64,000 bases of DNA, taken from Ctenosaura bakeri. Taxonomy: Eukaryota > Chordata > Lepidosauria > Squamata > Iguanidae. The translations under genes and the position numbers were made by a program. Shown piece after piece: positions 44,111 to 56,452 of the stretch. Position 1 is the stretch's first letter. Every line of letters begins with the position of its first letter. The stretch lies in NCBI GenBank assembly GCA_948474755.1, contig CAOLHI010001008.1:248001-312000 (forward strand), given 5' to 3'. The notes under the pieces were generated by a model. The model saw only the letters and a program-made list of their open reading frames with translations. It was not told where the DNA came from and did no database searches.

Positions 44111-47100
44111 CAGACTTCCTTTTGTTTTCTCTCTCCCCATTGTTCCTCATCTCCTTTTCATCTTCATGTTTTTAGTTTACTGATTCTCAGTTCAGTCTCC
44201 AAAAAAGGCCAACAATTTTTTGCACACTTGAAACATTATTTGGAGACAACCTCAGTTTTGGGTTTCAAAGATCAGTAGATTGTGCTGTTGTGTAGGAAGC
44301 ACATATTAGTTACATAATGCTGAAAAAGCAGGTTTTGCACTTTACCTTATAACCATAAATTGAGGGGCTAGAAGTCATGTGGCTATCTTTCTGGCCCTAT
44401 TTTAATTCAGTTTCTCTCTGTCTCTCTGTCTTTGTTGTCTTTTGGGTTATGTAGTTTTTTGTGTTGCTTGCTTTAGGTAGTTGTTGCATGTCCTGTTTTC
44501 TGAATGTATTCTTTTTTATTCCCTTGTTTCTTTATGTATTTAAATATAGTGTTTAGTAAACATATTATTTTTAAAAAACATAGAAAAAGTCCCAGGATTC
44601 AAAATTCAGTTTCCAGGGACTGATGAGCAGCTTTATCCAGTATCCCATGTAGGACACAGGAGGACCACCTGGATACAAAGACCATCCTCTCTTCCAAACT
44701 GTCTTCACTACTTGCTGCTTGGAAACTTTTTAGCCTTGGAATTAATTCAGGTATCATATTGAAGGGGAAAAGCTTCCTGTTGTCATTTGTCAAATAAACA
44801 GCTGGGAAAATATTAAATAATTTAATTAATAACTGGATTAACTTAAACTAATCGTGAAATGCTGAAATTCTAATTTCAGTCAATCAAGTAAGTTAAAAAA
44901 ATTAATTAGGTTGCCCCTTTCATTAAAACATGTCCAGTGTAATTGATAACTTAATTGATTCAGTGTAATAAATTCGATTCCTATCACTGAGTGTGCATAT
45001 CTGTTCTTTAAAAAAAAAAAATTGTCATAGGTCCATTTCCCCAAGAACAGTAACCAGAAACACAGAGACAACAGAGGAGAGTAATTCTTAATAAAAAAAG
45101 TTGTCAGCTTCTGAAGCTTCTGTCGCTGGTTTTGCACAAAAATACTCACATCCTTGTATGGTGATTGTGCTAGGACTGGCTGAGTTGGCATCATTAAGAT
45201 GTGTAAATGGCTTGTTTGGAAGTTAGCTACAAAAGCTCAAGAACTGTGGGGGAAAGATGATATCTCAAGCCAATGAATGCCACCAAGGGTGGGAAAGACA
45301 AAGAAAATAAAGGAACAAAGCAAACATGACAAATAGCAATAATGTGTGTAGACACAGTGCAAGTTGAGAAGCTATATTTTGCTGCCAAATGGAAGCAGAC
45401 TTCCCAGAATAGGAGATAATAAATTGTCTGTTTTCCTACCTCAAACAAAAGCATATGTGGAACTGGAATATAAGTATATGTATTTGTGTGTTTATTTAGT
45501 GCAGTTATTACAATATTTCTTGTTCAAATAAATTTCTTTGGAGAAACAGTAAAGTGTCACAATTAATTTTGAATGAATTTGTGAAGAGTTTGAACCAAAT
45601 GCAACGGTGTTGGATTTCGTTATCTACAAAGGTATGCCCAACAGTTCTCTAGTGTGAGATCACTTAGAAACAACACCTCTGTTCTTTGAGCACTTTCTTT
45701 CTAATAGCTTTTGTTTCTTGTTTTCTCTTATCAGAAACACTACAGGCTTTGTGCCATGAGCAAATCTATGGGGGAGGTCATGTTTTCCACACAGTAAAAA
45801 ATCAGTAGCAATCTTTTGGAAGGAACATGATAAGCCTTGGAGGTTCACAGAAGCATACCTAAATCTTCCACTGCTGTGAAATGCAACCAGTCATCAGATA
45901 GGTTGCCAATATGGATACATTCCAGCCTTGGAATTTGGCTTTATGGACCTGAATTCTTCTCTGGCACAGAGCTGATATGCCATATGCCTTGGTGAGAGTT
46001 CCCAGGACTGTTTTCACGTACTTTTCTAGCAAAGTTTCACTCCCTCAGAGAGGAAGGGATGAGAGAAAGAGAAGCAAAGAATGTTATTGCCTTCACTACT
46101 TATGTCACTGACACAACCACACTCTCAGTGGATTTGAACAGTTGAAAGAGATTGAGAGGACATTGTTGGAGATACACCAGCATCTAATATAGGCAGGGAT
46201 GTGTTCACATCTGCAGAATTGTTTCTTGTCCTACCTCAGTGAGAGGTAGGTGCCTGATTTCCCTCTCAATCTGTGTGCGTGTATATATATATATGTGTAT
46301 GTGTGACAGAGGGTGAAGGAGAGAAGGTGAAGGAGAGAGGGATTTTGAGATTCTGAAAGCTTGTGGTAGGATTAAATTTTACTTTTGTTTTACTTTGCTT
46401 TGCTTTGTTTTGTTCTGTATTTGGCTGAGCATTTTTAAAATTGTACACATGGCTTTTTCCAGTTCTGCCAAGTAAGTAAAGTATATTTTGCACACACTTG
46501 AAATCTGCACATGTCCAGTTTTTCCAGTGCACATTTTTACTGGAATGCCTGCCAGGATCTGTAAGGGTGCAGATCTTTGATAGAAAGCTGAGAGACTGTA
46601 ATGTATGGTTGAAAGAAAGTCTGTACAGAAAGTACTTAGGAATACATTCTTCACAAAACTCTAGCTGTAGGAGCTCACATAGTATACTTCCAAGGCTCAC
46701 AATATTCAAAGTTCATGAGGTGGCAATTACATGAAAATGTTATGCCTTTTGGGATAAGTAACAACAACATCTATTTATAACACCATTTTCTCCAGAGGGA
46801 AGATCATCAACATATATAGTCAGGAATAAGGAAAAATAAATATAACACTATAGCAACATATGGAATGAAATCCCCAGCACCCCACTAGTTGCTACTCATC
46901 TCAGCAGCTTAAACACACTTCATTGGCTTAAGCTGGGGAATAAAGAGGAAGGTCTTCAACCCTTTACAAAAATATTTTTGGACCCTATTTTCTCCCCCAT
47001 CTTTTCAAAATCATATGTGGATAGACGGATACTAGAACAGAGTCCATTACTTGTTTTGCATCTCTGATGGACACCATTAGTGTTAAATTCACACCAAAGT

Positions 47101-47161
47101 AATTTGTTGATGTCTATGTGTGTGCCTGTATGTGTGTGTTGTTTGTATATTGATGTTTATA
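44111..47161. other. No recognised gene
   Basis: A T-rich segment ending in an A-run (about 44400-44582) may be a LINE-1-type 3' end, on weak grounds. Short (TA)n near 46284. The minus frame 46266-46709 (147 codons) crosses simple sequence and has no recognisable domain. Confidence 0.4.
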
Positions 47162-47163
47162 TA

Positions 47164-47557
47164 CTGTCATCCCTCTACATTTGCTAGGGTTAGGGGCACA
47201 GGACCCCCATGAAAGTGGAAAAAATGTGAATAACTGTAGGTTCTCCCAAACCATATTTAACACATACCAAAAAAAAAAAAAAAATGATCACCCTATGCAA
47301 CTCACCATGGACTCCCTTGAGGCATCAGTGTTCCTTCACAAGGCATAAGTGGGTGGCTGGTGGGTCTTAATACCACCTCCACTGCTGCCCCACACCATTT
47401 TTAAGAGGGACTTACTAGCCTCCATCACAGTTTCTCAGTCTCACGAGGCTTACAGTTCCTATTTAAAAGGCATAGGGAGCCAGCAGAGCTGACAGCAAAT
47501 ATTCCATGAATAATCAAATCCGCAAAAGTGAAAAGCACAAATATGGAGGGCTGGCTG
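47164..47557. mobile_element. Tigger/pogo-like non-autonomous DNA element
   Basis: 'ctgtcatccctctacatttg' at the left and 'aatatggagggctggctg' at the right, flanked by TA at 47162-47163 and 47558-47559. The adjoining 'ctagggttaggggcacagga' matches 'ctagggtcaggggcacagga' in the copy at 37793. An internal A-run lies at 47270-47284. Confidence 0.8.
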
Positions 47558-47559
47558 TA

Positions 47560-48312
47560 TTTGATTATTAGAATTAGTTGTTAATAAAATATTAATAGCT
47601 AAATTGTTGAATTAAAAATGCAATTAAAAAGCAACTACCACCAGATCAGGCATATCAATATAAATGTGAAGTTGGATCATGCACCCCCCCTCTCAGTATG
47701 AATCACTTTCATGGTTTCAGAGAGAGATCTTTATTAATTTATGGGGCCTTTTGCAATCAAAACATGTGTTCTGCCCCCAAACAACCACCATTTCTGTTTC
47801 TCACTTAGAATGCTGACTACCAGTGTGAACATTTCAAACAGAAAGAAAGAGAGTATCTATCAGCTTTCCTTTACCTCACTGGATTTTAGCTGGATTAGGA
47901 TTATACTCTGTCCATAATAAAATAACTGCAAGCATGTTGAACCTGGTAATATGGGCTTTTCTGCTTCACCAATTCAACCTGAAATGTCACTTTTTCTTGA
48001 GAAAGCTTTGCATTTAATGTAACAGCTTGTGGGAATGTTTATGATCACAGACTCCATTAATTTGCTCATGTGTTCTATTTTTAATAAGCAGTTAAAAAGT
48101 GAACTTGTTGGTTTTAAGTGTCTGCTTCATTAAAATAAAAACCCATCAAATATGAATTCACATAACCATATAATAAACATTTATAGAAAATGAATGGACA
48201 ACATTTGCCAACAAATATAGTCAAGATGTAATGCGGAGCGAAAATGAATATGTGGTTTATTTATGTGTAGATATACCATTTTGTTTGGATTATTAGGTCA
48301 TTACGAATACTG
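47560..48312. other. No recognised feature
   Basis: AT-rich spacer. Confidence 0.45.
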
Positions 48313-48412
48313 AGGCAGCATGGTGTAATGGTATGCACATCAGATTGCAACCCTGGAGGCCAGAGTTCTGTTCCCACACAACCATGGAAAACCATTGGGT
48401 GACTGTGACAAA
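48313..48412 (+). repeat. SINE head fragment (tRNA-like)
   Basis: 'aggcagcatggtgtaatggt', 'gcaaccctggaggccagagt', 'tctgttccc' (B box) and 'catggaaaaccattgggtga' follow the tRNA-related SINE. The BovB-like tail is not present here. Confidence 0.75.
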
Positions 48413-48545
48413 GTTCTGGGGATGCAGCTATCTGAAGTGCCAGAACAGCCTGGAAGCAGGTTGATAGGCAACCAGAGTCAATTCCCAGGAGAGATACCCA
48501 GCCCAATTGTGTGTGGGAAGGCTGGTGGTTGAGAGGAGAAGTTAA

Positions 48546-48567
48546 TTTCTATGATTCTATGATTCTA
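48546..48567 (+). repeat. CR1-type terminal repeat
   Basis: 'ctatgattctatgattctat' is the CR1 3' terminal repeat, but the upstream sequence is not clearly CR1. Either a very short 5'-truncated CR1 or a chance short array. Confidence 0.4.
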
Positions 48568-48742
48568 TATAAAACTTATAACTACCTGTTGTTGGTTTTT
48601 CAGTCTTTCAGTAAGATTCCTCACAAGAAGCTATGGAGTAGAGTCCTTCAGTCAGCCAGGGAGGGGGACTGTGTAAGAATGTTTGATTCTTAGTAGAAGC
48701 CTAGTGAGATGCAGAAGAGTAATTGAACCTTAGTAGAATCTA

Positions 48743-48922
48743 GAATATTTCCGCACAACATTCTTATAGCGCGACGATTCCACTTTCAACCTCCTATGGA
48801 ATCCTGGGGTTTGCAGTTCCGGGAGGGGCCAGCCGGCCCCTCCCGAAACTGCAAACCCCAGGATTCCATAGGAGGTTGAAACTGGAATCGTTGCGCTATA
48901 GAGTGTCGTGAGGAAATGGCCC
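48743..48922. mobile_element. Family A MITE, almost perfect palindrome
   Basis: ~88-nt arms fold about the centre at 48832/48833 ('ggggcc' 48825-48830 against 'ggcccc' 48835-48840). Mismatches between arms are very few near the centre. The right terminus is GGAAATGGCC; the left terminus is worn ('aatatttccgcac'). TAG lies outside both ends, a possible 3-bp duplication. The usual family A asymmetry in the core (gaattctcagcc / gctctttggcc) is absent. Confidence 0.85.
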
Positions 48923-48924
48923 TA

Positions 48925-49354
48925 GTCAGAGTGTGATCTAGATTGGGGTTGAGCCTTTGGTAGATGTGCAGCCAAAGGGCTCTTTATGATACTTATGCTT
49001 TTTATGAGAATCTAAAGATACAAAGGAATGGTCTAAAAAGTGCACTAAAAATTTATATATTAATGTTGATCTGCATATGAACTTTAATACCCTATTCTTA
49101 TTGCTGTCTAAATAAAAGGTTTTGTAAATGCATTTTTGTAAGTGATGACTCAACTGATTTGTATACAGTATTTAAAGTAACACAGAAAACATGCTATCAT
49201 AAAGTTACAAAGTGGTTCTGAACCAACATTGAAAACCCTCACCCTTTTACACAAAGGTGGTGTTATAAGGGGGAAGGCAGAGTTGTATGGTAAAGACAGG
49301 GCACCCTATCAGATTGGAGAACCGCCACATCAATCTGGGAGAAGTAAGGGCCTG
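48925..49354. other. No recognised feature
   Basis: AT-rich spacer. Confidence 0.45.
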
Positions 49355-49456
49355 TCGCTATGACCTTGGGCACATCACACACTCTCAGCCTCAGAAAACC
49401 CTATAATAGATTACCTTAAATTTGCCATAGGTTGGAAATGACTTGAAGACATGGAA
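49355..49456 (+). repeat. SINE body and BovB-like tail
   Basis: 'tatgaccttgggcacatcac', 'acactctcagcctcagaaaa' and 'ttgccataggttggaaatga' then 'cttgaagacat' follow the second half of the squamate SINE. The tRNA-like head is missing. Confidence 0.75.
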
Positions 49457-49503
49457 CTACATTGACTTATGCTATAAGACTTTACTAAGGATTACAGTAA
49501 TAC

Positions 49504-49573
49504 TGGAAGGAAGGAAGGAAGGAAGGAAGGAAGGAAGGAAGGAAGGAAGGAAGGAAGGAAAGGAAGGAAAGAA
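49504..49573. repeat. (GGAA)n microsatellite
   Basis: About 16 GAAG units, nearly uninterrupted. Confidence 0.95.
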
Positions 49574-49877
49574 GATTCTTTTATATGTTCTTATATATAT
49601 ATTCTTTTTTATATGTCGTTGTATTTGGGCATACAGCCATTTCTAGAGATGGGTTAAACAAAATACAACAGTGATCTTGAAACACCTGAATGTGGAATCC
49701 CATCAAAATATGCCTATGTTTATCAACAGGAATACATAAAAGACAAGAATAAACTGGAAGAATGTAAATTGTATATATGCATCCAGTTGTTTCTATAAAC
49801 TTAAATATCTAACAATGAACAACCAAAACAATAAGAACAATAGAGAAATTCTGAAGCGTTGTTTCTACTTAAAATAC

Positions 49878-49878
<1 letters not shown>

Positions 49879-49922
<44 letters not shown>

Positions 49923-49959
49923 CCTATCTATCTATCTATCTATCTACCTACCTGCCAAC

Positions 49960-50019
<60 letters not shown>

Positions 50020-50028
50020 ATCTATCTC
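49879..50028. repeat. (TCTA)n microsatellite
   Basis: Two long CTAT arrays separated by a degenerate stretch near 49945-49966 ('ctacctacctgccaacctat'). The Tyr/Leu/Ser-rich frame across it is an artefact. Confidence 0.95.
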
Positions 50029-51163
50029 CTGGTATTTTTCTTTACAGGAAAAGTAGAAGGATAATTTTGAAATCATCTTTTCCTCGTATACCCTGTTTTT
50101 ACATCAGAATTGGGTTGACTCTGTTGTACCTTAAACTATACTTCATTGACATATTCTTTTGAACATATGGGTCAAACTGGTATTGGAATTGATCAAGAAT
50201 CAGTCAAGTTTCTGTTAAGCATGACTTGATCGCCCCATTGACTTCTATGTGTCTAATCACGTCTAAGTCTGGATTCGATCCTATCACTGCCATTGAAAAT
50301 ATCTCCAGTTTTCTTCATACAGATGGGTTCATCATATGGAATCGCATTATGTACACACACACATACGCTTCTTTATAGTTGGCTTTCACAGCCTAACAGT
50401 GGCAAGTGGCCAGTAAACCACTCAGTGAAATTTTCCATCTGTTTGTCCTTCTATTGCATGTATAATGCACATTATATAATTGAATGTCAAAGAAGTTTAT
50501 GTGGCATTTAGACTACTCTAACAAATCCTAGAATGGAAAATTGGTTTGAATAGATGGTCTGTGCATTACGTGAGCAGGATCAGCAATACCCTTGTGTTGT
50601 ATGTGTTGAGTCCACCTTCACTGTTTTTATTCCTTCATATTGTAAATTTTCTGCCTGGCACTTTATGAAGCTAAAGCAACTACATTTATCACAAAGGGAA
50701 CATAAATTATTGCTATTTTATTGTGACTGAGAAAACAGGCTGTAGCTGTGATGTCGGATAGTTTTTCTTTTCTTTTTTTTTAATGTTGTTACTCTCTTTT
50801 ACAAAAGGCATTGTGAGTATGGAGAAAATGGAAAAGCATTGCTAGAAAAAAAAATGACATTGAAATCAAAGATGGCATTATAGAGGTCCTGAAAAAGTCA
50901 AGGTATTTCAATTTATTGTTGCATCTTCAAATAAGACGCCTGAAGAAGAAAGAGCATTATTTTTTACAGTTGGATTTTTTCCCCTTCCTTCATTATATTT
51001 TCTGTCTCTAGAATGACTGAAGATAAACTTGTGTTTTTTGGAGTCAAGGTTGATTGTTTAGCTAAGCTGTTTGGAAGCTTGTTTGCATGTTTTTGTGTGT
51101 CCTAGACTGGGTGCTCTCTAAGGAAGATAGGGCTTTCATTGAGAGGCAATGAGTCACTGACTT
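50029..51163. other. No recognised feature
   Basis: AT-rich sequence without supported coding region or recognisable repeat. Confidence 0.45.
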
Positions 51164-51348
51164 GGGCCATTTTTGCTATTATTCTGCTTTCAACATTCTT
51201 TGGAATTCTGGGGTGTGTAGTTTAATGAGGCCAAAGAGATCTCTGGCTGAGAATTCTAAATGCCCCTCCCTAAGCTACAAACCCCAGGATTCCACAGGAT
51301 GTTGAAAGTGGAATAATAGCACTATAACAGAATGGTGTGGAAGTGGCC
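51164..51348. mobile_element. Family A MITE with sub-terminal deletion
   Basis: Left end 'gggccatttttgctattatt' lacks the 'actacactgttatagt' segment normally next to the terminus. The right half is complete ('agcactataacagaatggtg', ending 'ggcc'). Confidence 0.85.
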
Positions 51349-51752
51349 TTGGATGAAGCAAACTAGCATCTGCATGCTTGTCTTTGGAGCTCAGTGAAAA
51401 AGGAGAGGAAAGCAGGCATTTTTCAAGGGTGTTGCACAAGGGAGGCTTGGAATGTTGTATCTTTGACAATATAGCACAACTAAAGTTGTTGGTAACAGAG
51501 TTGTTGTGATGACCTGAAACAGCTGGGCCCTGTTTATTTTCTTGCCAGAAGATTAGGAGCAGGGGATGATAACTGCACCAAATGCAAGCTCATTGCCTTA
51601 GTAGGAGAGAAGGTGTGGTAGCTTGAAGCTCGAATTGTCAGGGAGGATGGGGCTTTTCTGGAAAGAGTAGAGCATACTCTCCCAGAAGGACAAAACAAAG
51701 AAGATGCTTCTAGGGAGATGGAGAAATCCCAAACATAGAGGAAAGAGATTTA

Positions 51753-51954
51753 GGGCCTTTCTGAACTACACTGTTACAGTGCTATTATTCTACTTTCAAC
51801 ATCATGTGGAATCCTGGGATTTGTAGGTTACTGTGGGCAAAGGGCTTTCTGGCTGAGAATTCTAAAGGCCCCTCCCTAAACTGCAAACCCCAGAATCCCA
51901 CAGGATGTTTAAAGTGGAATAATAGCATTATAACAGTGTAGTGCAGAAAGGCCC
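51753..51954. mobile_element. Family A MITE, near full length
   Basis: GGGCCTTTCTGAACTACACT to 'agtgtagtgcagaaaggccc', both termini intact. Flanks are TTA (left) and TTG (right), close to a 3-bp duplication of TTA. This is the best preserved family A ends in the window. Confidence 0.9.
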
Positions 51955-52901
51955 TTGCAAGAAGGAACTATATAATACTAAAAGGAGATTTCAGTCTGAT
52001 CCTATCTCTTTTTTGATAGAGTTACAAATGTGGTAAATCAGAAGAATGCTATGGATATTGTATATCTTGATTGGATATACAATATCCACAACATTTTTGA
52101 TGCAGGAAATAATATTGCTACATAAAAATGTTGTTTTCTGGGCAGAAAATGCTGCTTTCTGTACCAAACAACCATGTAGAGGTTTTGTGCAGAATAAATC
52201 CTGAATTAAGAATACTCCTTAAAAAACATGTGCGGTTTTTGAATACTTGCTCACATGGGAAGAAAATTGTTTAAATTACTTGTTGCTTCCTTTGAGAAGA
52301 AACTCTTAGTGAAGAATGCATCCCTAATGCAACCACATGTGGGAGGTTGGGTACAGTACTGTATTGCTAGAGAAGGTGTATAAAATGTCAGACATAATGA
52401 TCAAGTTGCTTGTTCTCCAATCTGAGGAAAGGTTGAAAGTCTGCAGATATTTGGCTTAAAAAAAAGTATGAAGTAATATAATCATAGTGTATACAGTTAT
52501 GTGCTTGGGGAGAAGAAGTGGGCAGGAATTAAAACATCTCCTTCTCTCATAATATTCAAACTTAGAGTTATCCACTGCAGCTGGGACAGTCAAAAGAAAA
52601 TAATTATCACACAGCAGGCCGCCCAGCTAATAGAATTCACTTCCACATGACAGGCTGCATCAAACTTGAAAAACAATTACATCAGTTGATAGAGAACAAG
52701 GCTATTAATGGCTACTAATTTTGATTGCTATAGATTTACTTCATTTATTAACTCCCCATTGCTGAGGAACTTAAGTGGGTGGGTATTATTCCCCCATGTA
52801 TTGTTTGTGAGCTTCCTAGAGGCATCTCTCTGAGTATCATGGAAACATGGTTCTGGACATGTTTTTGAGCTAATGTAACCTGTGCCTTCTTATATTCCTT
52901 T

Positions 52902-52942
<41 letters not shown>

Positions 52943-53165
52943 CAAATGAACAAGTACAGTATGTTGAATAACAGAAATACTTCAGGACAGAAGCTCTGCT
53001 GCTCTTTATCAAGTCCCCAGAAAAAGATCATGTCTCCCAAAATGCTCCACCTTCCTTCTTTCTTTTCCATTCTTCCAACAGATTTTCAAAATGCTGCTTT
53101 ATTCCCCACACACACAGACACTTGCTTTACATCCCTCTCTACCCTTTAGTAGCAGTAGTAGTAGC

Positions 53166-53202
<37 letters not shown>

Positions 53203-53597
53203 TAACCTTCAGTATTTTAGATGACTATTTCATTTGGATACAGAGAGACTCTCAAGTTTTAAGAGGCTATGTCCTGTCCAAAGGAGGAGAAGGTTTGGCC
53301 CTCCATATATTGAGCACTTAATCACATCAGCACCATTCAACATGGCAAGTAGTGAGGGATTAGGAAGTTGAAGCACAAAGTATCTGAAGGGCTAAATATT
53401 TCCCACTGACCTTGCTGATGGAATTTCAACCATCTGTCTGGGACTATGACCTTCAGTTCTCCTAACAAATGAACAGTTGGTTATTAGTGGTAACAATACT
53501 GTGCAATAGCTATTAAACTATTAGAAACAGAAAGAAACTTTAGCAGTCATGACCGTCACAACAAAAGTAGGCTCTACATACTTCCTGAGACTCATTA
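51955..53597. other. Unannotated, with two microsatellites
   Basis: (TA)n at 52906-52940 and (CAT)n at 53173-53201. An exact 'ttggatatacaatatcca'-like inverted stretch near 52070-52090 is short and AT-rich. No supported coding region. Confidence 0.55.
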
Positions 53598-54060
53598 TAA
53601 TAGAGTAATAGAATAATACAGCTGGAAAAGACCTCCGGGACCATCCAGTCCAACCCCCTGCCATGCAGGAACACCCATCAAAGCACTCCTGACAGATGGC
53701 CATCCAGTCTCTGCTTAAAAACCTCCAAAGAAGGAGCGTTCACCAGATTCCATGGAGGCAGCAGCATATTCCACTGCTGGACAGCTCTGACCATCAGGAA
53801 GTTCTTCCTGAGGTTCAGATGGAATCTCCTTTCCTGCAACTTGAATCCATTGCTCCTTGTCCTAGTCTCTGGAGCAACGGAAAACAAGCCCACTCCCTCC
53901 TTGGCATGACATTCCTTCAAATATTTAAACATGGCTCTCATGCCCCTTCTTGACCTTCTCTTCTGCAGACTAAATATCCCCAGCTCCCTAATCCACTCCT
54001 CATAGGGCATGGCTTCCAGACTCTCCACCATTTTGGTCACCCTCCTCTAGACACATTCCA
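53598..54060 (-). mobile_element. CR1 LINE 3' end
   Basis: The minus frame from about 54040 to 53690 reads the C-terminal CR1 segment without a stop: YEEWIRELGIFSLQKRR, MFKYLKECHAKEG, LFSVAPETRTRSNGFKLQER and NAPSLEVFKQRLDGHLSGVL. The 3' tail near 53598-53640 ('gctggaaaagacctccggga' on plus) is the usual CR1 end. The best preserved CR1 coding stretch in the window, though 5' truncated. Confidence 0.9.
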
Positions 54061-54166
54061 TAAGAAAATGTATAACTCACAGGTGCACATATGAGCACAT
54101 CTGCAAGTTTTATATAGCATTCACAAGCAACAATATCCACCCAAAGTAACCTGCATTTTCAAAATC

Positions 54167-54639
54167 TATTATATCAAAGTCAAAGTTTGTGAGTGATCTT
54201 GTCTGTCTGCCTGCATCAGGCAGGTGAGGACCTCATATGATTGGCTATGTGAGGCGAGAAGACCTTATATGATTGGCTGGCTGTGAAGATTCTATGGAAT
54301 CCTGGGGTTGGTTCAGGGAGAAGCCTTTAGAATTCTCAGCCAGAGAGCTCTGAATAGGCCGGTTGCTATGGAGACGACGCCTAGCAGCAAGCCCCCTCAC
54401 GAACCCAACCTCTGCATGTTAACAACTCTGAATACAGACCGGATGGGGGAATATGGGGAAAAGTTAGAGGTACTGAACAACACAGTTTGGGGAATTAGAG
54501 ACACAAGATCTCAAATCTGTATATTTCAACCGCATCTAACTCTTAAGGTAAGGCAAGGCAAGGTAATTCCTGAAGTATTTCGAACAAGTGTTACCTATGA
54601 GAAAATAAAATCCAAGCCAATGCTGGGTTAATACTCTAG
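54167..54639 (+). mobile_element. Helitron-like non-autonomous element
   Basis: The 5' end TCTATTATATCAAAGTCAAA resembles Helitron 5' ends and follows an A. The 3' end is CTAG followed by T (CTAGT at 54636-54640), about 10 bp after a short hairpin ('tccaagccaatgctggg'), which is the Helitron 3' layout. Insertion between A and T also fits. The 107-codon frame 54308-54631 shows no Rep or helicase motif. It carries half of a family A MITE at 54290-54352. Confidence 0.65.
54290..54352. repeat. Family A MITE fragment inside the Helitron
   Basis: 'ctatggaatcctggggttgg' and 'tagaattctcagccagagag' match the left-centre of family A. Both termini are missing. Confidence 0.75.
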
Positions 54640-56198
54640 TAAATAAATAAATAAATAAATAACTCCTAAAATGTACATGTGGAAGATTTGTGTAAAGTAT
54701 GTAAATTGTAGAAACAAATTGGGAAATCAGGAAAAAAACGTACCAAAAAAGAAAATAAAGTGATCAAGTACAGGAAGAAAATGCAAAAATGTTTACAATT
54801 GGAAAAATATAGGGAAAAGTGCTTTAATCTATGTGAGCCATTGGTGTCAATTATGTAAATTGCTCACACAAAAGTGGAAATTAAGAAAAAAAATGTACAA
54901 AAAGAAAGCAAGATAATCAAATATGGAAAGAAAATGCAAAGTGAGATTCAGAGGAATTAAATGAAATTGAGATGAGAGATTTGCACACCCCTAAAAGCTA
55001 TACCCATGGCTGTAAAAATGTTTGCTTCTTCTCCTCAAGAGGTTTTGTGAAATAAACAGAAGGTGAAGTGAATAGCGTTTGATTCCTGAATCACACTCAG
55101 AGGCTTGTTTCTTTTGAAGAACACACACATTCAATCCCTTTGAAAACTTCAGCTCTGAACTTCACATCAGTAATTCTGATTTTGTTTAATTCACTTTCAT
55201 AACAGAAATTGAAGCCGATGCAGGATGTATATGGTCAAGCAAGCAGTCTTTACAAAAATAAATTAAATCAGATCAGAAAGTCCCAGATTTCTTAAACACA
55301 GTGAAGAGCCAAGGAGATCACAACTAACCGAGAATGACCTGCATATTCATGAATATTAAATTAGGGGAAAAATGTCATGTGGACTGTGGTATTTGTGACA
55401 CAATCATGCATATCAAACAGGAAAGTCCAGACTGCAAAGTCAATTCTAAAGGAAAAGATTTTAATTTAGATTTAACCTATGGGAAATGTCTGAAACTTTA
55501 TTTAAAATAACATGGAACTCAATTCTGAGAAAACTAAATTATATTTAAAAGAGTTATTCCCTGTCTTTGAGCTCAATAAGCTCTCAAGCAATAATTAAGT
55601 ACATCTCTGAAATACAAAATTCCCAAAGCAAAGAAGTAGAAGAAGATTCATGCAAACTCATCATCATCATCATCATCAATCATCATCAATAACCTTTTAC
55701 TTAGTGTAACTACATATACTTAGCTAAATAGCAGAGGTGATAAGGAACCTTGTTAGTGAATTGCAAAGATGCATATCCAGATCACAGCAAAAATGCCTGG
55801 TGCACATCAGTGCCCAGTGTGCATTGGTCTCATAGTGCAATGGACATTTTGATGGCTCTGCAAACATAATAAAACAGTAGCCCTCTCCTGCATGTGGTAC
55901 AAACTGAACTCAGGAGCGGTGAAGTTGTGGACTCAGTAAAGCAAGAAGCTGGGCTAATGACCAACCTTGGATGAATTCAGGAAACTGAATTGACACACTG
56001 GAGTGACTAACCAAACTGACAAACTATTGAGAAACCAACATCCCAGCCTCTCCCTTGTCAGATGTTACTAAAATTGGTCAATTCGAATTCCCATATACCT
56101 AAGTCCACTTATGAAAATGTAGCCTCCATACAGGATACTGGCCAACAAAAATAATGATTGTACAAATACATATGGGGGGGATCTTCCATTGAAATCTA
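54640..56198. other. AT-rich, degenerate duplication
   Basis: (AAAT)n at 54641-54661. A degenerate ~100-bp duplication: 54692-54792 and 54842-54945 share 'atgtaaattg' and 'agaaaatgcaaa' in the same order. (ATC)n near 55660-55690. No supported coding region. Confidence 0.5.
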
Positions 56199-56452
56199 TC
56201 AGTCTTTCTGAACTACACTGTTATAGTGCTATTATTCCACTTTCTTTTCTTTTTTTCAATATACTTTTTATTAAATAAAACTATTATTCCACTTTCAACA
56301 TCCTATGGAATGCTGGGCTTTGCACTTTAGGAAGGGAATTTGGAATTCTCAGCCAGAGAGCTCTTTCGCCTCAGGAAACTACAAACCCCAGAATTCCACA
56401 GAATGTTGAAAGCAGAATAATGGCACTATAACGGTGTGGTGAGGAAAGGTCC
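56199..56452. mobile_element. Family A MITE with a LINE micro-insertion
   Basis: 'tctttctgaactacactgtt' to 'gtgtggtgaggaaaggtcc', with full core. It is longer than its sisters because of the 52-bp addition at 56245-56296 (insert plus duplicated target). Confidence 0.88.
56245..56280 (-). mobile_element. 36-bp LINE-type retroposed insertion
   Basis: The insert is bounded by a perfect 16-bp duplication CTATTATTCCACTTTC (56229-56244 and 56281-56296), present once in other family A copies. On minus it reads a short AT-rich 3' end with AATAAA and ends in an A-rich tail. The target before duplication is CTTTC/AA, near the LINE-1 endonuclease preference TTTT/AA. Confidence 0.85.

Noticed and set aside
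48546..48567. Full CR1 insertion in plus orientation
   Set aside because: Only the terminal octamer-like repeat is present; upstream sequence does not look like CR1, so I list it as a short repeat with low confidence.
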